From Brasenia schreberi (taxonomy: Eukaryota; Streptophyta; Magnoliopsida; Nymphaeales; Cabombaceae), in assembly GCA_036023115.1 (NCBI GenBank), contig JAYKKT010000041.1, positions 186,001 through 250,000 of the forward strand: a stretch of DNA of 64,000 nucleotides. Direction: 5' to 3'. A model generated the notes under the pieces. It ran no database searches, was not told the DNA's origin, and was given only the letters and a program-made list of their open reading frames with translations. Below, piece after piece: positions 48,581-58,264 of the stretch. Within the stretch, counting starts at the first letter, position 1. Each line of letters starts with the position of its first letter. The position numbers and the translations under genes were made by a program.

Positions 48581-48750
48581 TTTAGATACTAAACCAATAA
48601 TTTTATTTAAAAAATTAAAATTATAAGAAAATAAAAAAACGGAATTGGTGGTTTGAAACTACCGGTTTTGATTTGGTTCCGGTTTTATAAGAATGAAACC
48701 AGAACAGTTCCTGAGTCGATTCGGTTTCGGTTAAAACCAGCCATGTCAAT
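48560..48750. repeat. Dispersed accggttt-rich repeat, copy 3
   Basis: ttccggttttagatactaaacc to gattcggtttcggttaaaacc. The right end ccagccatgtca is the inverse of tgacatggc, compare agacatggc at 27667. Confidence 0.5.
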
Positions 48751-48894
48751 GTCCTCCATCTAGCTAGTCTACTCACTAGCCAGGTTATTGTTCGTTGTGT
48801 ACCCTCTCTAACCCAACTTACCAAAAGCAATTTTGCAAAAGTAGGAAAATTTTGTTGAATTAGAGAAACGAAAAAATTTGCATGCAGGAGATCA

Positions 48895-49020
48895 CAGGCA
48901 AGGAGTTGGCTCTATAACGAAAGGTCAGGAGTTCAATACCCCAGTGCTGCACATCTGGTAGGATTCTCCCTAGCCCTAACTTGCCTTCCAAAAGGAAAGT
49001 CAATGGTATCGATTGCCTTT
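48895..49020 (+). mobile_element. tRNA-derived SINE-like sequence, copy 4
   Basis: ggagttggctctataacgaaagg (box A-like) and caggagttcaatacccc (box B-like), about 20 bases apart, in plus orientation. Confidence 0.5.
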
Positions 49021-49034
49021 TAGGTTTTATCAAC

Positions 49035-49235
49035 TGCAATGGGTTCTCTGGGGAATCAAACTCTCCACCACCTGCACCTTGTCGTTGAGCTAACCATCTG
49101 TTTGTGACAAGGGATTTTGTTAAAGGTAAAACTTTTCTTTTAATTACAAGAACAATGTGCTGAGACTCAAACTCCGCACCAGCTAAAACATTGGGGAGTG
49201 CCCTATTATCAAGCTGTCGATCTGTTTGTTATAAG
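49035..49235 (-). mobile_element. Two adjacent tRNA-derived SINE fragments, copies 5 and 6
   Basis: On the minus strand, 49105-49035 holds ggttagctcaacgacaagg (box A) and gagagtttgattcccc (box B). The segment 49235-49125 repeats the arrangement with acagcttgataatagggc and gcggagtttgagtctcag, followed by ttgtaattaaaag. Both begin after a shared caaacagat phrase. Confidence 0.55.
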
Positions 49236-49689
49236 GGATTTCAGAAAAAAATATTTAAAGCACAACAGCAGTTTAGAACCGCTGAGACAGATTATTCCTT
49301 GGAAAAGAGCCGGAGATTGAGCAGCATCACCTTCACGAGAGTGCAGAGTCAGTGGCCTCTTCCTTGAGAAAGATTTTCCCTAAGAAGTCTGCAGTTCCAT
49401 GGGAAAATATGGAGATTAGCACATCTTGATATTGTCAAGATGGTCAATCACCAAGTTAAAGTCAGCTCTTATGAACTTGATATTTTGTATGAGTCGTGCT
49501 TACTACAAGTGCTATGAGACGTCAATGAGTATATGAAAATACATGTCCACTTATATTTAGTGAAAAGCATTAGAGCAAATACTATCCACCTGCTATTCCG
49601 ACGCTGTTTTTGACAAATCCGGTTGTTTCACCGTGTGAATTAAACCATATTTCAAGTCTTACTCCACATTTTCGTTCTGTTTCTCTTTT

Positions 49690-49800
49690 TTTTTTTCTTA
49701 TACGTGGAGGTTGAAGCATACCCCACATAGGCACCCTTTGGGAGTCGAACTCTTTTCCAGCAAATACTATCCACCTGCCGTTGAGCTAACACGCTCGATG
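49690..49800 (-). mobile_element. tRNA-derived SINE, copy 7, clearest copy
   Basis: On the minus strand: gtgttagctcaacggcagg (box A), about 30 bases, agagttcgactcccaaagg (box B), then tatgcttcaacctccacgta and a poly-A tail of about 11. It has the pol III promoter layout and a non-tRNA 3' part, as expected of a plant SINE. Confidence 0.7.
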
Positions 49801-49899
49801 CTCGTTCTATTTCATTTTGTAAAAAGCAACCGTATTATACAAAAAGAGAGAGAGAGAGAGAAGGGTTTGATCCTTTCATGTAGACATAAAGGGTTTGAT

Positions 49900-50165
49900 C
49901 CTTTCAGGTAGACAAGACCGGTTTCTAACCTGCTCGGCAGTTTCAACCGAAACCGAACCGAACCAAAAGCCCACTGGACTCGAAACCGAAACTGCAACTG
50001 AGTCAGGAACAAGGATTCACTTAATCTGATTTTAGTTTCACCTTTTACAAAACCGGAACTGGATCCAAACCGAAACCAACATTTTCAAACCGCCGAGCCA
50101 GTCTTTTTTAATTTTTTTTAATAAGATTATTGATTTCGAATGAACGCAAACTGAAACCGGCCCTG
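49900..50165. repeat. Dispersed accggttt-rich repeat, copy 4
   Basis: accggtttctaacctgctcgg followed by agtttcaaccgaaaccg parallels copy 1 at 27676-27715. It ends near actgaaaccggccc. Confidence 0.6.
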
Positions 50166-50289
50166 AGACAATTAAGTTGCTATTCCATTCCAGGATTTTT
50201 ACACTTCTTTGTTTGTTATTGTTATTGTGGCCAATTGATTGACTACAAAGAGGGAGTTGGATTTTATCAAAAAACAAAAGAACAAGCTG

Positions 50290-50821
50290 GAGAAGATCAT
50301 AAAGATGAAATATCTTGGTGTATGTTATTTGCAATGACATTATGTTAGTGGAGGAGTCTAAGGAAAAAGTTAATAGAAAATTAGAACTATGGAGAGAAAC
50401 ATCAGAAAGTAAAGGCTTCTAACTTAGTAGAACAAAGACATAATATATGGAATGTAAGTTTGATTGCATCCCCCAAAAGGAAAATTTTAAATACCCAGGG
50501 CCAATTTTTTCAGAGTGACGAAAGAATTGATGGAGATGTTCCGCATAGAATTAATGATGGTTGGTTAAAATGGAGAGGAAAATCAAGTATTCTTTATGAT
50601 AAGAAGATACCATTAAAGTTAAAAGGTAAATATTATAGAGTAGCAATTATACCTGCCATGTTTTATGGTTATGAGTCTTGGGCAGTTAATCATCAACATG
50701 TACAAAAGATGTCTGTGACATAAATAAAGATGTTGAGATAGAAGAGTGGTCGTACAAGAAAAGACCATATACATAATGAGGTTATTAGAAATAAATTATG
50801 TGTGACACCAATAGAGGATAA
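50290..50821 (+). mobile_element. RTE LINE copy E, upstream half
   Basis: Begins at gatgaaatatcttggtgtatg (RT motif C region; reads DEISWCMLFA then shifts), continues with [20 protein letters not shown] and [13 protein letters not shown] at 50460-50723, and breaks off in the PIEDKMRE codons at atagaggata (50811-50821). The remainder of the same LINE resumes at 53389. Confidence 0.9.
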
Positions 50822-51810
50822 TGTGGAAAATTCTATGATACTTGTAACCTCACATAGAGTGAAGTAGAAGGTTACTTAATTTACCTTAATAAAATTCAAG
50901 TAATAGATCATTGAACAAAAGTAAAAAGTATTTTTATTTTTTTTTTTATCGTGGGGACGCCATACTTCAATTTGATCAATTGATAGAGGAAATATTTTTG
51001 TTTTATCTCATTTAGGTAATGAATTTCTGGTTATTGTTATTAAATGTATCACGATAGTAGATATATTTTGAGTAGACTGAGATAGTAATTGGATTGGAAC
51101 TTTTTATTTGATGTTTATTTTTTATCAGCGGAAGTCGATGCCATTGGTAGTTGATACCATCAATCCTAATGAATGGAGATATGAAGCCATTCGTAATGGA
51201 GATATGAAGTAATCAGTACAATTTTATTTCTTCTAAGATTGTCACTGTACGCTATACGAATGAGTACTTCAAAAAGAAAAAAAAAGAGTTAAAATAAAAG
51301 TAGAATAATGCTATTAAAAGGATTTCACCACTCTGATTCGATTCGGAGTTATCAAAATAATTTTTTATTATGGTCATAATTGGTTAAACAATGTTTGTTA
51401 ATGAAAATATATTTAATTATATTTAAGATCCCACTAAATATCTTTTCAAAGTAGTAATATTATAAAAAATATATATAAATATATTAATTAAATCAAAAAC
51501 TTTGTTCTTCTCGAGTCCAGAGACGGATCAAAGAGCTCACCCCATTTTCATTATTTTTTAAAGTAAAGAAAGTCATTGAGTCCTCCTCTTTCCGGACAAC
51601 ACATACAAAGAGACCCGCCAACATAAGACATATGAGTGAACTTACAGAGAGATGTTTCTATTGAGTTTTTTTCTTCTATCTCCCATCTATCTATTCTATA
51701 TTTTCTTTAATCTATTTTACACTTTAGTTATTCACTAGATTATTTTATATATTATTATTATAATTGGAACTCAATCTTTTTTATTAATGTTTTAATTTTT
51801 ATATAATAGT
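50822..51810. other. Unidentified left part of the insert in LINE copy E
   Basis: About 990 bp of AT-rich DNA between the LINE break and the start of clear chloroplast sequence. A short frame near 51125-51211 reads KSMPLVVDTINPNEWRYEAI and then stops; I do not recognise it. A plausible SINE 3' end (poly-T, atcgtggggacgcc on plus) lies at 50935-50965. Origin may be organellar intergenic DNA or nuclear. Confidence 0.3.
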
Positions 51811-51915
51811 TTACTTTATGAAATGGGCGGAGTCGCAGAAAATATAGCCAGAAAGGCTATTTCAATAGCAGCATCCAAAATGCCTATACGAACTCAATTC
51901 ATTATTTCGGGATAA
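51811..51915 (+). pseudogene. rpl16: Plastid rpl16 3' end
   Basis: Reads [20 protein letters not shown] followed by [12 protein letters not shown] and a stop, near-identical to the C-terminus of plastid ribosomal protein L16 as I recall it. The rest of the gene is missing at this place; part lies at 53127-53388. One CGG codon replaces a GGT codon, otherwise the frame is open. Confidence 0.9.
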
Positions 51916-52047
51916 AAATTAGAACCAAAGGAAAGAGATCTTTAGGATGAAAAAAAAGAAACCTACAATTGCAATTTTTTTTTTTGAACACAGAGAATAT
52001 TTTTTTACTTCAACCTTTTGACTGAAAGAACAGATAAAAAAAATGAT

Positions 52048-52398
52048 ATGATTCAACCTCAAACCCATTTGAATGTAGCCGATAACAGCGGAGCCCGCGA
52101 ATTGATGTGTATTCGAATCATAGGAGCTAGTAATCGACGATATGCTTATATTGGTGACATTGTTGTTGCTGTAATAAAGGAAGCAGTACCAAATACGCCT
52201 TTAGAAAGATCAGAAGTGATTAGAGCTGTAATTGTACGTATTTGTAAAGAACTCAAACGTAACAACGGTATGATAATACAGTATGATGATAATGCAGCAG
52301 TTGTCATTGATCAAGAAGAAGAAGGAAATCCAAAGGGCACTCGAATTTTTGGCGCAATCGCCCGGGAATTGAGACAGTTAAATTTCAAACATTGTTAA
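52048..52398 (+). pseudogene. rpl14: Plastid rpl14, 3' end replaced
   Basis: Starts [20 protein letters not shown] and stays open to [20 protein letters not shown], the plastid L14 protein, a 23S rRNA-binding component of the large subunit. Two extra Glu codons occur in [10 protein letters not shown] (normally DQEGNPKG). The native C-terminus after NF is lost and replaced by KHC and a stop read from rps8 sequence. The upstream open frame to 52018 is not part of the native gene. As a nuclear copy without a transit peptide it should not supply the plastid. Confidence 0.93.
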
Positions 52399-52692
52399 AA
52401 TACTTCTACGAGAGGGTTTTATTGAAAACGTGAGAAAACATAGGAAAGCGACAAATATTTTTTAGTTTTAACTCTACGGTATAGAAGAAATAGGAAAGGA
52501 TCATATAAAACTATTTTAAATTTAAAACGGATCAGTACACCAGGTCTGCGAATCTATTGCAACTCTCAACGAATTCCTAGGATTTCAGGCGGGATAGGGG
52601 TTGTAATTCTTTCTACTTCTAGAGGTATAATGACAGATCGAGAAGCTCGACTAGAAAGAATTGGAGGAGAAATTTTGTTTTATATATGGTAA
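52387..52692 (+). pseudogene. rps8: Plastid rps8, 5' truncated and frameshifted
   Basis: Begins at [18 protein letters not shown] and ends at GGEILFYIW and the stop (TAA 52690-52692), recognisable plastid S8. The first roughly 35 codons and the rpl14-rps8 spacer are gone, joined directly to rpl14. A one-base loss after KH and a TTG to TAG change near 52465 break the frame. Confidence 0.88.
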
Positions 52693-52820
52693 TCTTTCTG
52701 ATATCCGAATTATATGAAAAACTTCTATCCATTCTTGTGAAAAAGAGAGAAAACACAGGTTTCTAATATCACTCTTCATACATTAGTGAATGCATGAAGG
52801 GGTTTAAATGAAATAGGAAT

Positions 52821-52866
52821 AAAAGAAAAGAAAATGGATTCATGAGGGTTTAATTACTGAATCAAG
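52821..52866 (+). pseudogene. infA: Plastid infA fragment
   Basis: aaatggattcatgagggttt reads KWIHEGLITES, the N-terminal part of plastid translation initiation factor 1, placed after rps8 as in plastids. Homology then stops. infA is often a pseudogene even in plastids, so its state in the donor is unknown. Confidence 0.8.
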
Positions 52867-53079
52867 TGGAACGGTCAATATTATTCTTCTTTTTTCCTCT
52901 CTTTACGAATAAAATCAGAGGAATACATAATCTGATTATTATCGGGATTGCATTCGTAGGCCAGATCCGTTATAACTAAATAAACAAGCTTAGTTATAAT
53001 AAGCTAAGATCCCAATAATCTAAGATCCCAGAAGCTTCCTGAACTCATACGCCTCACTATTTTATCTTATGTGAGTTGA

Positions 53080-53120
53080 GCCGGCTTAGCTCAGAGGTTA
53101 GAGCATCGCATTTGTAATGC
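53080..53120 (+). pseudogene. trnT-UGU: Plastid trnT-UGU, 5' half
   Basis: gccggcttagctcagaggtt leads into agagcatcgcatttgtaatgc: acceptor strand, D arm and anticodon arm with a UGU anticodon. The T arm and 3' acceptor strand are absent; unrelated sequence from the rpl16 intron follows within a few bases. It is not a functional tRNA. Confidence 0.8.
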
Positions 53121-53126
53121 AGAGTA

Positions 53127-53388
53127 AATATTCGCCCGCGAAATTTCATTCAGTAAATAATTTTACTATTATTTATTCTTTCATTCGCGAGGAGCTGGAT
53201 GAGAAGAAACTCTCATGTCCGGTTCTGTAGTAGAGATGGGATTGAGGCACTACCATCAACTATAACCCCAAAAGAACCAGGTTTCGTAAACAACATAGAG
53301 GAAGAATGAAAGGAGTATCTTATCGTGGCAATCATATAAGTTTCGGGAGATATGCGCTTCAGGCACTTGAACCCGCTTGGATCACATT
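53127..53388 (+). pseudogene. rpl16: Plastid rpl16: intron 3' end and first part of exon 2
   Basis: gaggagctggatgagaagaa, then tctcatgtccggttctgtag, form the domain V hairpin of the rpl16 group II intron. Exon 2 follows from about 53265 with [20 protein letters not shown], then [20 protein letters not shown], breaking off at the LINE border. This is the upstream part of the gene whose 3' end lies at 51811-51915. Confidence 0.88.
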
Positions 53389-53573
53389 AGAAAGTATAAA
53401 AAACTAGATTTTGAAAGTATTAAAAGAGGTAGAAGACGACCACAAAAGTGTTGAAAAGAAACAATAATGAATGATTTAGCTTATTGTGAGTTAATTGCTA
53501 ATATGACACATGATAAGGCTATGCGGAAACAAAAACCCCGTCTAATATGGAAAAATGCTTAGTTGTTGTTGTT
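53389..53573 (+). mobile_element. RTE LINE copy E, downstream half
   Basis: Starts agaaagtataaaaaactag and ends gcttagttgttgttgttg. Compared with copies A and D, about 70 bp are missing between 50821 and 53389, from the block coding MREYHLRWFxHIERRSKE. Confidence 0.9.
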
Positions 53574-53644
53574 GATGTATAATACAACTTTGTAAGCACC
53601 AAAAGGCCCCAAAACTTTTAGTCATCTATAGTATCTCACTTTTG

Positions 53645-53678
<34 letters not shown>

Positions 53679-54218
53679 AATATCCAGCGAAAAGATAGAT
53701 TCCAATGCTCATCAAGGTTATAGCGTGTATGACAACTTATATGTCACTAGAATGATATGAATAGCATACATGCACTTAAAATATATCTGTTAACTAACCT
53801 TGTTCATTTAAGAGTCATCTTCTCCACATGAATGAAATTCAGGATGGATATGTAAATCTATCATCTCGACATATACAAGATTTTGAAGGATCAAGCACCC
53901 AACTCATTGAACCCTCATCCTCACCTCACCCTGCTTGCATAAATGCACAGAAAAGAAGGGTTTGGTGTCTCCGGTCCATCATCTCTTATTCATATGACAT
54001 TCCCGATTAACCAATATTCTTTATATAAGAGTTCATAAAGAACAGTAAGATCAAAAAATTGTTTGGTCATGATTTTTACAGAATTTAGGTCAAACCAACT
54101 GGTTAGGATTTGCCTTAACCGGATTACTATTTTCAAGAGGAAAAGAAAAGGAAATCTCATGGGTCATTCCACAGCTGCGTAAATATAGAATGAAGAAAAC
54201 TACAGAAATACCAAGAAC
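53574..54218. other. Spacer with a (CT)n tract at 53649-53674
   Basis: No supported gene. The part near 54218 would be the 3' flank of the kinase pseudogene. Confidence 0.5.
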
Positions 54219-55402
54219 TTAACATGATCCAAACGCTTGCTCAGAGAAGGAAGCACGGCTCGACTTACTCGTAGACTGACCTGTTGGATTGCTGGTACCA
54301 CTGATTCCAACGGTGGCCATGCTACTGCTGCCACTAGACTGTGAGGACTCTGCAGAGTGGCTACTGCTCGAAATCCCATAAGAAGTCGAACCAAGGAAGG
54401 AGTGCCTTCCGTATCTCCGGCCAACAAATCCTGGCCTTGTTGGGTCTACAAGATCTCCATGCTGATTTTTTGAAAGGAGGTTCACTACACGACTCATGGG
54501 AGGCCGCAGCTTTGGATCACCCTGGGTACAGAGAAGCCCAATGTGTATACACATCTTAACTTGTTCTGTTGATGTTGATGAGGCACAAGTCGGGTCCATT
54601 GCCTTGATGCTCCGGCCTGTCTTGAACAGCTTCCAAACCTAAATCCATAATCATATAAATCATTACAATATTCTCAAGTATAATTGACACTCCCTCCAAC
54701 TTTGAGAATATGTTGAGACAGTTGAAGACTACAGCACAGCGTCTTTAGCCAAAATGTAACCTAGAGTTCATCCAAACTGAAAACTGCAGGTTATCCACAA
54801 TAAGATGTTTAACACTCTTTTCAACCGAAGGTTTAATCAATGTGATTAGTATCAGGGCTCTCGCACTAATACACAAAAGAGCTGTGACCATGGGTCTGAC
54901 AGAACCTTACTAGAAAGGCCTGCATGATTGAAGAATTCACAAATTGCTCACGCTCGACTTACCCATTCTAGTAAACTTTGTGCCTCAGGCAGGGGTTCAA
55001 AATTTGAGTTCTTTTTTCCGCTGACAATCTCCAAGACGATGACACCAAAGCTGAAAACATAAGCCATCTCAGACAAATGTCCATGCATCAAATACTCTGG
55101 TGCCATGTATCCACTGTGTTGTTGACAAACAGAAACAACTTAGGTGAATTACAAGTATTGACGTCAGTTTCATTCAGAAAAGAAGAGGGAAACACTTTTG
55201 TTTGGTCCAGGTCCTTTTCCTCCCATTCGCAAGACTAAGGAACATCTAGGAAGAAGGAATGAACATACTTCGTACCCACCACAGGGGTGTTGACACGAGT
55301 CTTGCCTTCGTCAGGAAAGAGCCGCGCCATGCCAAAGTCTTTGGCTTCCACTTTTCATCAAGAAGGATGTTGCTAGGTTTTATGTCGCGGTGAATTATAG
55401 GT
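54219..55402 (-). pseudogene. Cysteine-rich receptor-like kinase (CRK/DUF26 type), 5'-truncated kinase domain
   Basis: Minus-strand pieces: about 55402-55269, 55113-54963 and 54638-54219, with GT/AG borders. They encode the C-terminal kinase lobe: IIHRDIKPSNILLDEKW (catalytic loop, intact), [55 protein letters not shown], then VWKLFKTGRSIKAMD and GLLCTQGDPKLRPPMSRVVN and a Ser-rich tail ending QAFGSC. Live relatives are plasma-membrane receptor kinases with extracellular Cys-rich repeats. Defects: nothing upstream of the HRD loop is present; about 7 bases are lost between KPK and DFG, shifting the frame; and the invariant Asp of ADVFSFG is Tyr (AYVFSFG). The last two exons remain open, suggesting fairly recent decay. 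Confidence 0.85.
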
Positions 55403-56842
55403 GAATCTCATAATCGAATAAAAAGCGAGGTTTTTATGACCATGATCTACTAAAGACGGTTTTTTATTGCAACAGAAATTGAAAGTTCCAGTTCTTCAGT
55501 CTCAACCCTCGAAATCAAACACCCCTTAAAGCGAATTCTCACCTTAAGGCCTGTGGCCTGCCTCCGCCTCAAGCACACGCGACCGTGTATGCAAACACAC
55601 CTATGACCTGTTTGTGTTTTAATGTGCATGTTACTTATGACTTTACTGTGCATCCACTTCCCACACATATCTTTTTATTAATAAATATTAATAATCTAAC
55701 ATTTTCGTTTTTTTTTTACCATCGTTATCCGGAAGCCCACTAGACCCCGACTAAGGCGGTTGGAATCGGCTTTGGCTCATTTTTAGGGTAAAGCACTTTC
55801 AGCACTCGTTTTCTCCATTGACAAGACTCTAAACTTGGTTGTTACGACGCTAGCTCCATTGTTGTCCGTTGGATCTGGACCCATCTTCTCTTCACCGTCG
55901 GATGCAAGCAAATTCTCTGCCTTGCCTTTGTGTGGGCAGGGCAAGGGCTTTTCAGCCCGGCCCCTACCGGACCCGTAGAGGATCAGTCACCTGGTCCACC
56001 GGGCGTCGTGCCTGACATTGACGCAGACTCAGCGCGCGTACTAAGCGAGAGTTGCAGCCTTAATAGGTTCCATCCCAGTTGACGTGTCAATGTGTCATCT
56101 CGTGGACCCCCCTGTCCGGGTCTCTCTTGTTCGGAACTGGATCCAGATTTGAAACGTTAATATTGAACATGGATACGGATTTGGATCTGATGAATGAATT
56201 TTAAGATCCATGCTTTCATTTATCACAGACTGACATCAGTATCCAATACGTTACCATCGCCTGAAAAAGAAAGCCTAACTCGATTGGAGAAGGCAAGAGG
56301 GTGCCAATGCATGAACTTGGATCTGAATCCGGCCCATACCGGACTTATTAGGGCTAAGGTTTTGTCTAAATGGACACATTTTGCTTATCTGAGTAAATTA
56401 TATATGGACTTATTAGGGCTAAATGGACCCCAAAATTTTATGGTATAGAATATGTAGAAGTATTATGTTTCTTCGACTATAAACTCGTATGGAACTGCAC
56501 AATCAGCGATGGCTGACTCACAAGTTGAAAGTCATGAGTTCAACACACTTGTTTGCTTGATGCGGCCTCCTTATTGTACTAGAAGAAAAAAGAGATCATG
56601 TGGCAATCTCACCAAGGTTCATGATGGTGTGTATATTATATAGGGGGAATAGTAATTGCATAATATTTAAATTGCATGATCTTATCAAAACATTTTCATC
56701 ATTCTATATTACTATCTCTCTCTATATACATATACATATACACATATATATATATATATAGAGAGAGAGAGGGGGGGTAGTGGTATGCTCAAATCGACTC
56801 AAACAATTCAATTGTATGATTAATAAGATTAATGATAGAAAT

Positions 56843-56879
<37 letters not shown>

Positions 56880-58264
56880 GATAAATGTATAATGTTTTTG
56901 GTATATCATCTTGCACAAACAAATCCACTATTCTATCTTTGAGATTAATGATAGAGATTTGAATTAAAAGTATCATTTTGCTTTTGTAATTTGCATTTAG
57001 TGCAAAGTAATTCAAATCTCCACGTTTCTTAAGATGTTTATTTAAATATTATGAAACTACTACTCCCTCTCTCTTCCTCTATATATATATATATATATGT
57101 GACTGGAGTGGTATGGTTTACATTTTAGCATTCGTATTCGTTGGTTGTGATTACATCTAAGAAACTAAATCTCATGTTGTACAGTGTCATACAACTCGCC
57201 CGCGGTTTGACTCATGCGTGTCACAATGGACACCAACCATAGGGCACACCTGGCTAGGCTCGGCTGCACCATGTATTTTGCTAAGAGAGGTTCATTCCTT
57301 TTATGCTGTTTTTTTGTTCAAGGGTTTTTAACATTTGGTTTGTGTTTTATTTCCATCCATGTAATAAGGGGGTTAGAGACCCGGCACCAGTTAGGTCTAC
57401 TGTTTGTAATAAGCGGATCTTAAGAATCAAATATTATTTGGTTCTTCGTTTGTTAAGGTAGGAGCATATAAACCTATGTAAGGCATTCAACCGCTATTTG
57501 CTTGAACTAAGGAGCCATCACCGGGCTCTCGTGGGCTTGACGGACGTCAGGCAGGACAGCCGGCGGAGAGGCGGATATATAGTGAAATGATATCATGTAG
57601 ACGATATTTAAGTGTCACAATTAAGATTGTTAGATTATCCAAGGTGGGATCCCTGGCATGGTCGATACGAATTTCAGCTTTCAGAGGATTATTGGATCGT
57701 AGGATCCAGGAGTCCAACTCCAGATGGTTGGCGATCGGTGATGATTTTGTTTATCAAGGATCCCGGGTTTGAATTGACATTTTGAAAAATTAGATTCGGA
57801 TTTGGAACTACTTTATGGATCCAAACGCGTTGACAGGGAAGGGAGGGAGAGTGAGTGGGTGGCGAGTCACTCTTCATTAGGAAGGGGGCGGCCTCACGCC
57901 ATGAATACGCAAGATTTGCCGAAAATAGCAGAGGCATCGAAAAGCGAGCGTTTCCTCTTTCTCTGAGTGGCCACCATCCTTGGTTCTCTCTCTCTCTCTC
58001 TCTCATGTCAATCTTCTTCTCTTTGGAGGTCTTTTTATCGCGGTAAAAGATAAAAAAGGAGAACCCTTTTACCGGTGGGTAGCTGCGCAGGGGAGAGCAT
58101 CGGGAAGCTAAATTTGTGGAGAGGGGTTGTCTTCATCCCAGGGTGGTCGCAGAATCGAATAGTCAAGTTGACACAATTAATTTTAGAAACCAGACCCTCT
58201 CTCTCTCTATGAGCGTGATTACGTTGGTGGCGATGATGACGATGGTGGTGACTGCTGCTTAGTC
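55403..58264. other. Spacer between the kinase pseudogene and the TGA gene
   Basis: No gene recognised. It holds a GC-rich patch near 55860-56130, AT microsatellites near 56740-56760, 56849-56875 and 57082-57099, and CT/GA runs near 57985-58010 and 58195-58210. The last few hundred bases should include the TGA promoter and 5' UTR. Confidence 0.45.
56495..56600 (+). mobile_element. tRNA-derived SINE-like sequence, copy 8
   Basis: gatggctgactcacaagttg (box A-like), gtcatgagttcaacacac (box B-like), gatgcggcctccttattgta, then an A-rich end. It resembles copy 1 in plus orientation. Confidence 0.5.

Larger units (their letters stand above)
51811..53388 (+). other. Chloroplast-derived insert (NUPT), rearranged
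   Basis: The block contains the rpl16 3' end, rpl14, rps8 and an infA scrap in their normal plastid order and strand. After about 200 bp of unassigned DNA come the 5' half of trnT-UGU and then the end of the rpl16 intron with the first part of rpl16 exon 2. In plastids rpl16 exon 2 is continuous and lies entirely before rpl14; here its front part lies behind infA. Each piece has small deletions or substitutions, so none is functional. The right border joins LINE sequence at atcacat|tagaaagta. Confidence 0.9.

Noticed and set aside
52018..52047. N-terminal extension of the rpl14 frame
   Set aside because: It starts at a non-ATG codon in the rpl16-rpl14 spacer; native plastid L14 begins MIQPQTHL at 52048.
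53080..53120. Functional nuclear tRNA-Thr gene
   Set aside because: Only the 5' half is present; the T arm and 3' acceptor strand are missing.
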